DNA of 64,000 nucleotides from the NCBI GenBank assembly GCA_004335835.1, contig RWJK01000306.1, forward strand, positions 62,001 to 126,000, in the 5' to 3' direction. The notes beneath the pieces are model-generated. The model was not told the origin of the DNA, did not search any database, and saw only the letters and a list, made by a program, of their open reading frames with translations. The position numbers and the translations under genes are program-made. This document shows, piece after piece, positions 22,440 to 35,079 of this stretch (positions within the stretch are counted from its first letter, which is position 1; every line of letters starts with the position of its first letter). Source of the DNA: Scenedesmus sp. ARA3 (taxonomy: Eukaryota > Chlorophyta > Chlorophyceae > Sphaeropleales > Scenedesmaceae).

Positions 22440-25400
22440 TCAAGCCTTCTTTGTGGTGTCTCCCTCCATCTTCTCCTCCTCCCGCCGCACCTCTCCACCA
22501 GACAGCCAGCTTGCCAGCTTGTTGGTCTGTGTTGTCTTGGGTGGGGCTGGCGGCATTGGCACAGATGGCCGCATGCGTGGGGCAGTGCGCTTGCTCTTGC
22601 GTAGGGTCTTGTCAGGGTGCACAGCCTGTGAAAGAGCGGGAACAAACAGATTGGTTTCCAAGTGTTGTTTGAAGTACTTGTTTCTGCTTGTGTGCCAGCA
22701 GTGGCTGGCCTGCATGCTGAAAGTACAGCAAGTCACAGCTACACAGTGTGAAAGTACTGTCACAATACACACAAACAAGCCGCTACTCCGCACTCAAGAC
22801 CGCCAAGCATGCCACGTACGTTGAACCCTTTCAGCAGCACCGGTGAGCTGCGGCTCATGTTGTCGCCCATGCCCAGCTGGTCGCAGTCGTTCCTGCCCCA
22901 CAGGTAGACATTGCCAGAGTCACAGATGGCAGCAGATGAGAAGTCACCAGCCTGTAGTGCCACGATGTCCTTGGATTGCAGCGAGGGGATGGGCATCATG
23001 GTGTTGACGGGCTGCCAGTTGCCCAGCCCCAGCTGGCCAAACACATTGTTGCCTGCAGGATGGCAAGAACAGTGCAAAGCATTGTCATCATCAAGCAGCG
23101 ATGACGTCTATGGAGCCGACTACGTTTCCTGCAAGAAAGTAACAAATACAGTCTTGCAGTACAGTCTTGCAGTATAGTGCTGCAATTGTGGCTTTATGCA
23201 CCACGCACCGCAGGCAAAGCTCAGGACGCGGCCGTTGTTGGCGATGAGTCCCAGGGTGTGCTGCTTGCCGCACACCACCTGCACTGCCCTGAAGTGCTCG
23301 CGGCCCTCATTAGTGTAGGTTGGGGCCACTTCAGTGGGGCGCCACCTGTAGTAATGGGCAGTTGATGCTCAGACAAGTCAACTGTTTACAGTGACTCTTC
23401 AATAGCGTTTGATGCTTGGATGTGTGTGCTCAATTGTCCACAGTTCACTTTCCAACAGGGATGTAACTGGGGTATGCGATGGTGTTGACAAGAATTGCTG
23501 GCTGCGGCTGTGCTGGCACACCTGTCAGTGAAGTCTCCTGTGCCAAGCTGCCCGTGCTTGTTGCGGCCAAACATGAGCACCTCTCCTCCAACAGTGACAG
23601 CACAGCTGTGGTGTCCACCAGCGGCGATGGATGTGACCCTGCCAGGAAATGCAGACAGCAGCAGAAGCAGCATGTTCAGATGAGCAAAGTGAAATTCAGT
23701 GCACAGAAACGCCGTTGCAAGGCAGGTGACCTAGCACGGGATCTGCTTCCTGCTTGTGCCAGTCCTCATATCCTGCGTACCTCTTCCAGGGCTGCAGCAG
23801 TGCTGGCTCCAGCATGGAGACCTTCTGGGGCGATGCCAGCACAATGGCCTGGTTGGGAACCATCAGCTGTACTGCCTGCAGGGAAGCGTGCCCCAGCTGT
23901 CCATACTTGCCACCACCCCAGGTGTACAAGGAGCCATCAGATGCCAGCGCCATTGAGTGGGACATGCCAGCAGCGCAGCTGACAACCCTCTGGCCCCTGC
24001 AAAAATAAACGAGCGCACACAAGTTGCAACAATTTCAAAACAGCTGGCGATGAATGGAGCAAGTCAGTTGTGTGGCATGCATGGATGGGCCGAAGTCAGG
24101 AGAAAGCACACTGGTGATCAACCCAAGTTGTTTCAGGCACACACCTGATGCCCACAACCGGCTTGAGCTGCATGCCGTCAGCAAACGTGCCATTGCCCAG
24201 CTGTCCATCCATGTTGCGGCCGCAGGACCACACACAACCCTGCTCCGAGATGGCTAGCAGGTGTGAGGCGCCGCACGCGACTGACACGATGCGAAGGTTG
24301 GGCCTTGTAGACAGCAGCGTGCGCATGGGGTAGTTGACCTCTCCGGCGCTGGGCAGCTCATGGCCCAGCTCTCCTCTGCTGCCAAGGCCCCAGGTCAGCA
24401 GCTGACCCCTGCGTGTGATGGATGCTGTGAACTCGTTGCCACATGCCACAACTGCGGGTGTGATCTCCTCCTCCATGTCTGGCTGGTCCTGCACGCGCAG
24501 CAGTCATTGCAGCAGAAGCAAGCAAAATGAGCACGCCGCCTCAGCGCAGCACGCACAAGTATGATGCGTATTTTATGATGCAAGCAGTGCTAAGTAGCCC
24601 GCCGTTGTGCAGGAACTTACAATGCAAATCTGGTAGCCGATGCACAGCTGCTTGGGGGTGGCCTGCGCCTCATAGTTGCCGTGGCCCAGCTGGCCATAGA
24701 AGCCTGAGGAACAGGATTTGGAAGTGTTTGTTGAGTGTGAAGGAGCAGACTGCATGCAGGTGGCTGATTCAGCATGCATACAGCTGGCGCTCTTCAGCAT
24801 GCGCAGACAAGTGTCCGGCCAAGTGTGCTGCACTGCAAGGTGTTTGCAGGAAAACCCCTGACGGCACCATCCAGAATTGCAGCATATCTTCCACCAGGTT
24901 CACCTCGTCCAAATGTGTAGAGGGAGTGATGGCCAGTGCGTCCATCCAGGTTGGGGTTGATCATCAAACTGGCTGTGTGGTTGGAGCCGAAGGCGACAGC
25001 TGTAGCCTGCAGGCAGCATACATATGCACGGTCAGGTGTTGGTGCTGGTAGAAGCAGCGTTCTTTTGGCGGCACATAACAAACGCTTCCTGCAAGAAGCA
25101 GCCAGCTGAGCACACTGCAATTGCTGACGTTGAGATGTGCACATACCTGTGCCGCTGCTGCAGACTGGCCAAGCACAAAGTGCAGCAGTGAGGTGTAGTT
25201 CTCATGCACCCTGCAGGAACAAGTATGCAAGCAGAGGGCAGCTTAGAGAGGTTGGCTGCCAGAGACTAGCACTGGCAGTAGATGCTTGCTCAACTGTTGG
25301 GAGAACAAAGATAGTCAAACATCACCAACTGGCTGGCTCGAGCTGAATCCAAACCAGGATGTACAGCAGGGGTTGTCATGGGCAGCTTGGGATGCTCTGC

Positions 25401-26086
25401 TTGCTCACTTGCGGTTGGGCTCCATGCCCCTGGCGCGCGGCACAGCCCTCATCCTGACCTCAGCAATGTTGGCAATCATCTTGGTTTGTCTCCAGTAGGA
25501 GCAGGTTGTCTCCAGCTTGGCCAGCTGTCGTGCAGTGCACATGTCCAGGATGGTGTCAACCAGCTCAGGGGGCAGCACGTCCCACAGTCCTGCAAGCAAA
25601 AATACCAGGGCCCCAAGACAACAGCACCCACAAGTCAGGATGAACACGAAATTTTGGGCAGCATCTGATTAGCAGGATTATGCAACAACATAAGCACATT
25701 AAGCAAGCCGCAGCCTACAGCAGCCTGGGTGAGCCAGCAGCAGCTTTGTGGTTCGCGCAGTGCACCCTGCATGGCATGCGCTGGCCGGCTTTCAGTCACT
25801 CACCTGACAGCATGGGCACGGGCTTCATCTTCTTGTTGGCAGTTGGGCTCTGCATGACTGCTGCACGCCGCTTGCGGTTGCGGGTGTTGACCTTAGCCTG
25901 AGGGCCAGGCTGGGCAGCTGCAGCAATGGCTGCTGCATTCGAGGCAGCAGCCTGTGCAGGCAGCTCAGGTTTGCTGGACTCCTGCTCTCCATGGCGTTGT
26001 TCACCCCGGTTCTGGGAAGGTCTCTGAGACCTGCGGCGGGCCTGCTGCTGTGATGCCTTCTTCCTGGCGGTTGCACGAGTCTCCAT
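22440..26086 (-). CDS. F-box protein with RCC1 repeats
   Basis: Eleven exons (26086-25804, 25589-25409, 25210-25147, 25006-24904, 24703-24621, 24488-24145, 23996-23781, 23638-23522, 23345-23209, 23052-22820, 22625-22440) join in phase into 648 aa. The first about 90 residues are basic and low in complexity. An F-box-like helix set follows (LPPELVDTILDMCTARQLAKL, then CSYWRQTK). The body is a chain of RCC1 repeats recognised by GQLGHGN, WGLGSRGELGHE, CGRNMDGQLGNGT, WGGGKYGQLGH, FGRNKHGQLGTGD, NNVFGQLGLGN and WGRNDCDQLGMGD, with the paired ACG/AAG-H-x-x-A strands. This gives about seven blades, enough for a closed propeller. The tail is basic and proline-rich. By family analogy it would be an SCF-type substrate receptor using the propeller to bind a target, which is inference. 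An ATG at 26236 in the same frame could extend the N-terminus by 50 residues. Confidence 0.88.
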
Positions 26087-28863
26087 GGCAGTAGCAATTG
26101 TACTGTTGAGGCAGTACTGCTGTTCTGGCACGCCCAAAGCTACCTGAAGAGCAAACCAGGCCAAACATTGAATGAAGAAGTACCTTGTAGCACAGGGACC
26201 AGGCGAATTGTCGTGGCAGGGGTATGGCGTTCCCAACTGATGTCTAGCGACAGCACCAACCCGCTACCTGTAGAAGAAGGCGAAGGTTGAACGTTAGCTG
26301 ATGTTTTTATAGAGCTTTCAATAACGAAGCTGTTTCTAAGCTACGAAGTGCGCGTGGCAGCTAGAAACAAGCAAGCAAGCAACGGCACTCAGTGCTAGTG
26401 GAGCAATTTTGTCAGGGCCCTACACGCATGCAAGCAAACCTACACGGACGCGTCTACCAAGGTACCACGTATAACAAACTCGACACATACCTACAGCAGT
26501 AAACGGTGACCCACCCCCTTATAAAGGCCCAGGGACGGCTCTGCTGCTCAATAGGGTTCTGATGTGCGACGACTTGTGTGAAAGTGCGGCCCACGACATA
26601 CAAGATTCTTCTCAGTTATATTTGATGAAAATATTGAAATGCGTTAACATGGTGGAGGGTCAGACGGGAGTCCATGTGGCTCAGGAGCTGTACTGGTCAG
26701 CACGCAGCACGGTCATCTAGAGGAGAAACAGGCCCAGGAAACGGAGATGGCGCACCAGCCACACATACGAGTGCAGGTACATCACGGTCACCGAATCTTT
26801 GCAGGCAGCACGCCTTCATCTAGCCGCTATGCCGCTGAATCTTCTGGTCAAGTGTAGCATGCGTCCAGGTCACAGATGGCATCCCTGCTGGCTCTAGCTG
26901 ACGCCAGCCATGGCTGGACCCCACATCTAGCATAAGAGTATACAGAATTTCAGAGGCAGTATCAAGAAGAGGGATCACGTTATTTGGTGGCTTACACATT
27001 GGGTATGCGCACACTCATGGTGAGTGCAACAACGCCAAAATCAGAATGAATTAAATAGACCCCTCTGTTTTGCCTAGAGCAGCCACCCTACAACAGGAAC
27101 ACCAATAAGACCCGCTAGCAACATACTCAGCCCAGCGCGTGGCAGGTCTATTCCGACAGTGTTGCAGGCCACAACTACACAGCAACTACATCACACACCA
27201 GCCATGTGGCTACGCCTATTTCGCACGGCGCTAGCATACCAACACCATACGCTGGTGGTGCAGCCAGGGAGATGAGGCACGCGCTCAGCAGTGCAGCCAT
27301 ACACCATGTACAAAGTGGCCACCACACCAGCGCACAATATGTGCCTCACCGCCCTGACTGCTAGTGGCTGTACATGTCTCCCACCTCACCCAACCACCTC
27401 CAAGATAGCAACAGAACGCCCCATTCTGTTTGTGACCACCCTACCCAACGCCATCAACGCTGTACTCTCTAAGCATTCACAGCACTGCACTTGCTATAGT
27501 GACAGACCTGCAGCTAAGTATGTGCATCGCTGCAAACGAGAGACCAAATGATATGGGCATGGCAGCAGTGCTGTCAGCAGCTGACCACGGCATGCTTGCA
27601 GGAAACCAGCAAGGTGTTACATGCCACGGGGCTGACCAGCAACAGCCACATGCAACTCTAATTGCATTTGTGACCTGGCTAATTGCTAATGCTTCATATG
27701 TTTTGCGGTTGATTATCACGCACCCCACTCAACTGGTCCCCTGCGTGCTGGCCAGCCCTGCTTGCTGCTCACATAGACAGGACGGCCGAAGGCCATGCAA
27801 CTGACAACTGGCCTACGCGTGCGTGTACCCCCAACATGCCCAGGCACAAGCAACGCCATGACTCCAAACGTGCCGGTGCCTGCAATATATGGCATGCTTG
27901 GGGGCAGTCATAGGCTATACAAGTGGCCTACAAGTGTGTGCTGTGCTGCACACAGCAGTAGCCAAGTACACGGTCATATGCTGCAGGTGCTGCAGACACG
28001 CTGCAGCATCACACCAGCGATGTGGCATGCATGCATTGAATACAGTGATTGCTGCGCAAACCGGCTGTGTGTGCAGAGGCTGTGCTGCTGCTGAGGCAGC
28101 CACATGCATCGTCAGGAAGCACGAGGCAGCTCAGCAGCCATACTATATGCAAGCAGCCCCTGCAGCATGCAAGCAGCGGGAATCACACAGAAACGCACAT
28201 TCCTGGAACAACAGTCATGACACCACAAACAGGCAGGTGCACCAGCACCCTGCTGCTGAACTTCGAAACACTCACGCGAGCTCAGAGCTCAATCAAGACC
28301 AAGCACTCTCGGCACCACCTGCGGGAGGCAGGCTGCGCAAGGCAGCTGCCCATATGCACAACACATGTGCTGCAAGCTGCTGAGCTGTCAATGTTACCAG
28401 GCCTCACTTAGGCGAGTGGCCCTCACCACTCAACTAGTCCACGCCCAAACGCTGAGCTCGGAGGCCATGCCTGCCCACAGACGCACCAAGCACCACCAGT
28501 CACAAGACCGGCGTGCGCACGCGCAGCAGCACACGCTGCTGACACGCCACTGCTGCCATACAGCAGCCTCCTTCCCTCCTGCTATGCACACAGCGCGCAG
28601 GTCTTGGCACCTACATAGCGCCTCCACCGCAGCACTGTCAGCACAGCTGACGCGGCTGACAAGCAGCCTAGCCGCAACCTGGTATGCATACGCACCAGTG
28701 CCGCGGCCGACTGCAATGCCGCCACACGCCACATGCACAGTCGCAGCACCAGCAGCAGCCATCTGCTGCTGTGCGCCGCGCAGCACGCACACAATATCAG
28801 CGCGCAGTGCTGCTGCAACAGTGACATTCCACAAACAAACACAGCGCAGCTGCCAGCAGCTGC
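26087..28863. promoter_or_regulatory. Upstream region of the F-box/RCC1 gene and 3' end of the GT2-GH9 gene
   Basis: About 2.8 kb without a credible gene on either strand. The part near 26280-26650 is noticeably more AT-rich than the rest, which suits a promoter. The part from 27000 to 28860 shows only short, unsupported open frames. Confidence 0.45.
26519..26526 (-). promoter_or_regulatory. Candidate TATA box of the F-box/RCC1 gene
   Basis: The minus strand reads CCTTTATAAGGG, a good TATA match, about 430 bp upstream of the assigned ATG and inside the AT-richer block. The motif is almost symmetric, so it could also face the plus strand, where no gene follows nearby. Confidence 0.3.
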
Positions 28864-31800
28864 TTACACGCCCTCCCACCAGCGCTGGCCTGCAGCATCT
28901 GGCTGCCCCTTGGCCTTGAGCATGATGGTCTGGATGAAGCCGTTACCCTGCTGGCACTTGGCCATGTTGATGTCCCTGTCCACCAGCGCAGCCATGGCAG
29001 CAGAGAAGCCGGCGCTGTTGAGCAGGCTCACGGCGTTGGCGGGGTTGTTCATGTCGCGGTCATCGGACCATGCGTCGCTGTCATCTGGGCCGCCCACCAG
29101 CCCGCCACGCAACTGCCAGTAGTTGGGGTCTGTGGTGTAGTACGCGGACTCCCAGGTGCAGTCGGTGACGTCCACTGGCGGGCAAGAGGCGGCCTTGTGC
29201 GGCGTCTTCATGGGCTGCACGGAGCCGTAACCTGCAGGATAAATTATGCAAGCAAGGCAGTAGCAGCAGTGGTTTCTTTTGTGAGTAACATGTGGTGAAA
29301 ACATCGCAACTGCAAGAGTGGTTTCTGTGCCATCCTGCAAGCATCTGCAAGTGCTGACGGCCAGCCATCAGCTGGCAAGCATCATTGCAAGCAATTACAA
29401 CGGGCCTGCAGCCGCAGCAGTTGCTGCTGGCCCTAGCTTCAACTGTCACTCACCGGTCACGTAGGAGCGGCCAGCGTCACCCAGCATGTAACCGATCTGG
29501 TTGCGCGCCCAGCACGCGTACAGCATGAACTTGTTGTCCATCACGTTCTTGGCGGCCACCATGGTGTAGAAGGCTGCATTGGCGGTGTGCTGCAGCGTGC
29601 CGTAGGGGTAGGCCTTGGCCAGGTTCTTGTTGGTGTAGAAGATGTCGCCGGTCCTGCTCTTGGTGTTCATCCAGGTCTTCACAAAGTCCTGCACGTTCTT
29701 CTTGTAGAACTGGTCGCCGGTTGCCTTGTACAGCAGCAGGTCCAGTGCAGGCACCACGTTCTCGTAGTTGAACATGTAGGGGTTAGGGTTCACGTGGCCC
29801 TCTGCGGAGACGGTCTGGTCGTAGAACACGATCGCGTCGTTGAGGTAGTTCTCGTCGCCCGTCGCGATGTAGATCCAGATCGCCGCGTACGCCAGGTCGT
29901 CGTACATCGAGACTGACGGGTACATCTTGCCGGACTCCACGTACTTGGCGTAGTAGCCGCGCCAGCGCTGCGCCAGCTGGTACAGCACGATGGCTTTCTG
30001 TAGGTACACGTCAGCAACCTGCAGAGACTCCTCCTGGATGGCCACAGCAGCAGAGGCCAGCGCTGCACTGGACATAGCCATGGCGTCGGTGCCGGGGCGC
30101 GCTGCTGACAGGTAGGTGGCGGGGCGGGGGATGGTGCTGCGCTCGGGGGAGCCCCAGTACAGCTTGTCCCTGGCCATGTCGCCGACCTGCAGGGTTGTAA
30201 ATGAATAACAGGCATGGCGCGGCAGGGTCAGTGAGTGCTTGTTGTTGGTTGGTGTAGCAGTTGACAGAGGCTGATACAGGAGCTGGGAGAAACTACATGT
30301 GTGATATCATAATCAAATTTGACACTGGCAGGGACACAGTACACAGCACGCTGCAAAGAAGATGCAGCTCTTCCTGCGCGCCCACCTGTGCCACGAAGAT
30401 GGGCTGCATGGAGGCGCCCGCGCTGGTGATGTTGGTCACAGACACCTTCATCAGGTAGTCAGCGCCCCAGCGGATAGTGTTGGCGCCAAAGTCGACGTTG
30501 CCGCTGCTCCTGTAGCCGCCCTTGAACTCATAGTAAGCCCAGCTCAGCATGGACACAGTGAAGGCGGTGGTGTAGCTCAGCTTGAGCATGCCGCCATCAT
30601 CGTACCAACCACCCAGCAGCGAGTAGTTCTTGCCGTTGGGCAGCAGCACGCTGTCCCACAGGCCTGAGTTTCCGCGCCAGGGCGTGTTGCTGATGCGGGG
30701 CACCTTGCCGGAGCGCTGCGCCTCGAAGAACTGCAGCGACACGTTGAGCACCTGCCCGAGGTTGTAATCATCTGCGGGGCACAGCAGGAGTAGCAGAAGA
30801 CAGCAGTGCAGGCTGGGTCAGTTTGGGTGCTTATGTAATCCCGTTTTCACACGTCAGGCACGTATCACTGCGCTGCTCAGCATTTGTTCACAGCCAACAG
30901 CAGCATACGAGCTGCTGAACCGCTTGTCCAAGCTGTCCTGCAGGGCATATGCATGCACAAACAGTTTCCTGCAAGCTGCGCCGCTGCCCGCCAGCAAGAC
31001 CACCGTCCACAAGGGCACCCACCTGGCACCAGCCACGTGCACACGATACCGCCGATGCCGACCATGAAGGACAGCGTCATGCAGAAGGAGCAGAAGTCCT
31101 CAAAGAGCTGGCCCTTGTTGTAGCAGTAGAAGATGAACAGCGCGGGCGGGATCATGTTGTACACGGACCAGAAGATGGACAGCGCCAGGAACCACCTGAA
31201 GTCTCCCTGCGCGGTGTAGGGCTTGTCAATCATCTGGAAGGCTCCCACGATGGCAGTGATCATGGAGATGGAGAAAGAGCAAACCAGCACCCAGGCATCA
31301 AGCGTGCCCTCCATGTCTCCCACGTTCTGCGGCACAGCGCAGAACCTGCGCTTCTTCTTGCCGGTACGGCCATCGTCCTCTCCCTTCTTCTTCGTGGACT
31401 TGAAGACCACTGTCTTCTTGGTGATCTTCTTCCACAGCACGTTGAGCTGCGCCTTGGCGTACGTGAACCACAGCAGGTGGCACGAGACGATGCAGAACCA
31501 CAGCGGCTTCATGTGCTTGCGGTTGGTGCAGTACTGCGGGCGGGAACAGCAGGCGCAGCAGCAAGAGTTCAGTGGCCCGGCTCTGAAGCCATAGGATAGC
31601 ACGTTGCTGAACATGCCTGCAGCAGTTACGTGGCAACTGCCAAGCAAAAGTCATGCAACTGCAGCCAGTCCTGCAAGCACAGCTCAGCAGCAGCAGCACT
31701 GCCTGCCTGTCACACAATTTCATCTCAGCTGCTCACCATGGTCACCAGCGTGGATGAGGTGTAGTACAGCGTGGCAGCCAGCGCAAAGTCCCTGTTGAGC

Positions 31801-34800
31801 ACCAGCGGGTACACTCCAAACACCAGCGCGATGAAGGGCACCAGCACGGAGCAGGGCACTGCCACTGTGTTGGTCACGTAACACCAGGTCACGGAGGTGT
31901 ACAGCAGGCGCATGCCCAGGGTAAGGCCAGTGTCGAGCAGCGGGCAGTAGCGGGAGAACAGCACCTGCATCTGGCCCTTGCACCAGCGCGAGCGCTGCCT
32001 GAAGATGTTGCGGATCTCTTCGGGCGCTTCTCCGATTGCCAGGTACTCGTTCAGGTAGCCTGCCTTGTAGCCCTTGGCCTTCATGAGCATGCCCAGGGCG
32101 TAGTCCTCAGTGATGGTGAAGGTGGGGAACCAGCCGCAGTCCGCCAGGGGGTAGCAGCGCAGGCAGAAGTTGGTGCCTGCAGGGAGCAGCCGGCAGAGGA
32201 GGACAGCAGCAAAGGGGTAGGTAAGGTGAGGTTTTACGTGACCATGCTGTGCTGCCGGTGCGTCGAAGTGAAGTTCAAGTTGAAACCAAGCAGCTGCTGG
32301 GACTGCCGCTAGGCTGCAAACCTGCGATGTTTCCTGAAAGCTGATGTCCTGCAAGCTGCTCTGCAAATAGCGCTCAATGCATCTGCGCACCACAGCAGGA
32401 CAGACCGTCTCACAGCCGCCGCACCGCACCTGTGCACGCGATGTAGCCGAGCGCGTCTGTTCCTGGAAGCATATACTCCCAGAAGGACAGGTTCAGGTTG
32501 TTGAAGATGTCGCTCTGTGCGTCCACGTTGTTGAAGCCCTGGGGGGTCAGGCACAGCGCGCAGTCGTCGTCCAGCATGACCTCCAGGATCTTGGTGAAGA
32601 AGTTGGGCTTGGCAACCATGTCGGCGTCAAACACCACCATCACCTGCGTGTGTGGAAAGCCGGAGGCGTAATTAGTGTTTGGTCAAGGTTGTGTGTGGTG
32701 AAGACACGGGTGGTTGGCAGCAAGTGTTGGTGGGGAGGCAGCTGGGCGGTCCAGGCACACTGAGCAGTGTATGGATGGAACCCTTGCAAGCTGACCTGCA
32801 ACCCAGCAAGCTGCCTGCAGGCCAAGCAGTGGAGGCAGCTGCAACTGCCAGCAGTGCAGCTAGGCAACAAAACAAGGCTGTGGCAAGCTCCAACAACACA
32901 GCGCTGCAGCCAAGCAAGCTGTGCGCACCTCGCTGGTGGGGATCTTGGGTCCCTGCGCGTTCTGCGGGTAGTAGTCCTTGTAGATGACGTTCTGCAGGCA
33001 GTGGTTGAGGTTGTTGGACTTTCCGTTGGTCTCGCCTGCACAGCAGCAAAGTAGCAGCAGCGCCAGTTCAGCCAAGCAGGCCTGGTTCTACAGAAAGGCA
33101 AACAATCACACCCTCGCAATTCAGCTCCCAGGCAGCAAGGAACGCACAGTTACTGGCAGCTGCTGCAAACACCCAACTCAAGGCAACATCAACACCTCTA
33201 GCAGCAGCAGCAGCAGTGCCGCACCGTTGGGGTCGCGCTTGCGCCCGCTGACGTACTCCAGGCAGCCCCACTCCGCGTTGAGCTCGCGCACCATCTCCTC
33301 CTTCTGAGGGTCCTTGCCGTCATCGCACAGGTACACCGTGCGCAGCGTGTCCTTGGGCAGCGGCGCCTTCAGCGCACCCAGCACTGTGAGCTTCACGAGC
33401 TCGCAGGACTCCTTGTAGCAGGGGATGAGCACGCGCACGTGGAACTTGAGGTTGTCCAGGTCCGGCTGCTGCCCCTTTTTGGGTATGGGCAGACCCTTGG
33501 TGCGCCGCGATTTCGAGTACTTGACCAGCAGGATGGCGTAGCCGAAGGTGGCAGTGGAGGAGATGATCTCGATGAGCAGCACCAGCACACCATAGCTGCG
33601 GGGCGAGGCAGCAGCAGCAGCGGCAGCAGCCGCGGGGTGAGGTCAGATAATGTCATGCATACAGGCGGCAGCAGCAGCAGCAGTTACAATGCGTGCACGC
33701 AGTGTGTGCAGCACGTAGGGTGCAGCTGCAAGCAGTGCTGTTTCGTGCAGTAAAACCGCCAAGCATCTCAGCTGCTGCCTTTCCGGTGCAAGTCGCGTTG
33801 CTCCTGCTCCTGCTGCAGCTGGCATTGCTGCACCAGCTGGTTTATGGTTTTACAGCCACAGCAAACTCACCCCAGGTAGCCCATGTTGAGTGTGCGTGTG
33901 GAGCGGATGTAGAAGTAGTACACCGCTGCTGCGCAGTAGTACAGGAAGATGGCCAGGCCCAGCCAGTTCCAGTGCTTGGTCACGGGCCGCTTGTTCTTGG
34001 GGATGGCCTCCTTCTCGCCCGTGTCTGCATACTCCTCCTGGTCCTCCTGCAGGGGTTAACGGCAGCAGCAGCAGCAGCAGCAGCAGCAGCGGGAGGACAG
34101 GTTGGCAGGTGCAGGTGCAGGTGAGGCAGCTGCATATCTAGTAGAGCATGAAGCTGGCTGGCAGCTTGCCATCATGCACGCAGACAGTTGACCGTGATGC
34201 TCAGCGCCTGTTAATGTAATTTCTCTAGCAAGCTGCTGCAACGCAAGTCAGCGCCTGTCGCATCACCGCGCTAGCGAGCTCGCAAAAGCATGCAACATGC
34301 AACAACGCAGCCCATCATCCTGTTGCTGCTGCAGCACAGAAGCGCACCTGCAGGTCCTTGAGGCTGAGCCCCTTCTTGGTCAGCAGCTCCTCAGCCAGCG
34401 TCATCATGCCTGCCACTGCTGCAGGGTTGCCAGCAGCTGCGGGCGGGTACGCGTTGATCTGCCCGCTGCCATAGTCCTTGCTGCTGTAGTCCTTGTCCCG
34501 GTTCTTGCGCTTCACCGGCGTGCTGACACGGCTGCAGCAGGGCAAACACATCACAGCAGCAGAACATGTAAGCGCAAGTGCAGTGCATGCAGTACGGCAC
34601 TCTTGTGTGTGCTGCTGCTGGCAGTTTGTACGGTTGGTTGGCGCTGCTACTGTCACGCCGCAGATGCAGCTCACAGGCAAGGCAAGCATGCACGCTGGCT
34701 GCTGTGCAAGAATACAGCAATGTGCTCAACTAGCACCAACAAAACGCACCAGCCGCACTGAAACCCACCTGGCGCTGGCGCTGCTGCCGGCCTTGGGCGA

Positions 34801-35079
34801 GAAGCCCATCAGGTTGCGCGGGCTGTTGCTGAAGCTGTCCACGTCGCTGGCAGGGTACCTGCTGCCACCCCTGAAGAAGCGGCGCCAGGGGCTGCTGCTG
34901 TCACTGCCCATGGTGGGGCTCTCGCTCTGCACCTCGCCACCCCTGCCCTTCGGGGTGATGATGCCGCTAGAGCTAGGTGGTGAGTGACCACCTGCCTCCA
35001 TGTCTGCTGCTGATGCCCCGCGGGGCCTAGTTGCTATGGGCTTGAGGTTAGGACTCATGGGAGGCTCTGAGCCAGCCAT
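28864..35079 (-). CDS. Cellulose-synthase-like GT2 fused to a degenerate GH9 domain, 1266 aa
   Basis: Eleven exons (35079-34769, 34531-34348, 34046-33871, 33595-33225, 33035-32929, 32643-32430, 32176-31737, 31533-31023, 30771-30386, 30186-29454, 29231-28864) join in phase into one frame. Residues 1-175 are a polar, serine/proline-rich cytosolic region. Two membrane spans (about 180-200, 226-248) precede a GT2 domain with all processive-synthase signatures: D315-D316-G, D389xD391, T477-E478-D479 and QRSRW 515-519. Several C-terminal spans follow, up to about residue 771. At residue 772 the chain enters a GH9 fold (FFEAQRSGKVPR, TPWRGNSGLWD, IWIYIATGDENY, QIGYMLGD, GGLVGGPDDSD). Intron 30772-31022 links the two parts with matching phase 1 ends, and the GH9 part has no ATG or signal peptide of its own. 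The role is likely beta-glucan (cellulose) synthesis at the plasma membrane. GH9 active-site motifs are altered, as noted in the findings. Confidence 0.9.

Noticed and set aside
26600..26660. Possible box C/D snoRNA (a TGATGA-like element in AT-rich sequence)
   Set aside because: I could not find a matching D box and terminal stem at suitable spacing, so it is not supported.
28049..28919. Plus-strand frames before the GT2-GH9 stop
   Set aside because: They have no recognisable domains, overlap the 3' end of an opposite-strand gene, and show composition typical of CAG-rich intergenic DNA.
28864..35079. Reading GT2 and GH9 as two neighbouring genes
   Set aside because: There is no stop codon at the end of the GT2 exon before a canonical donor, the two exon ends match in phase, the GH9 exon lacks an in-frame ATG before conserved sequence, and the 249-bp gap is a normal intron size. 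I still flag transcript proof as needed.
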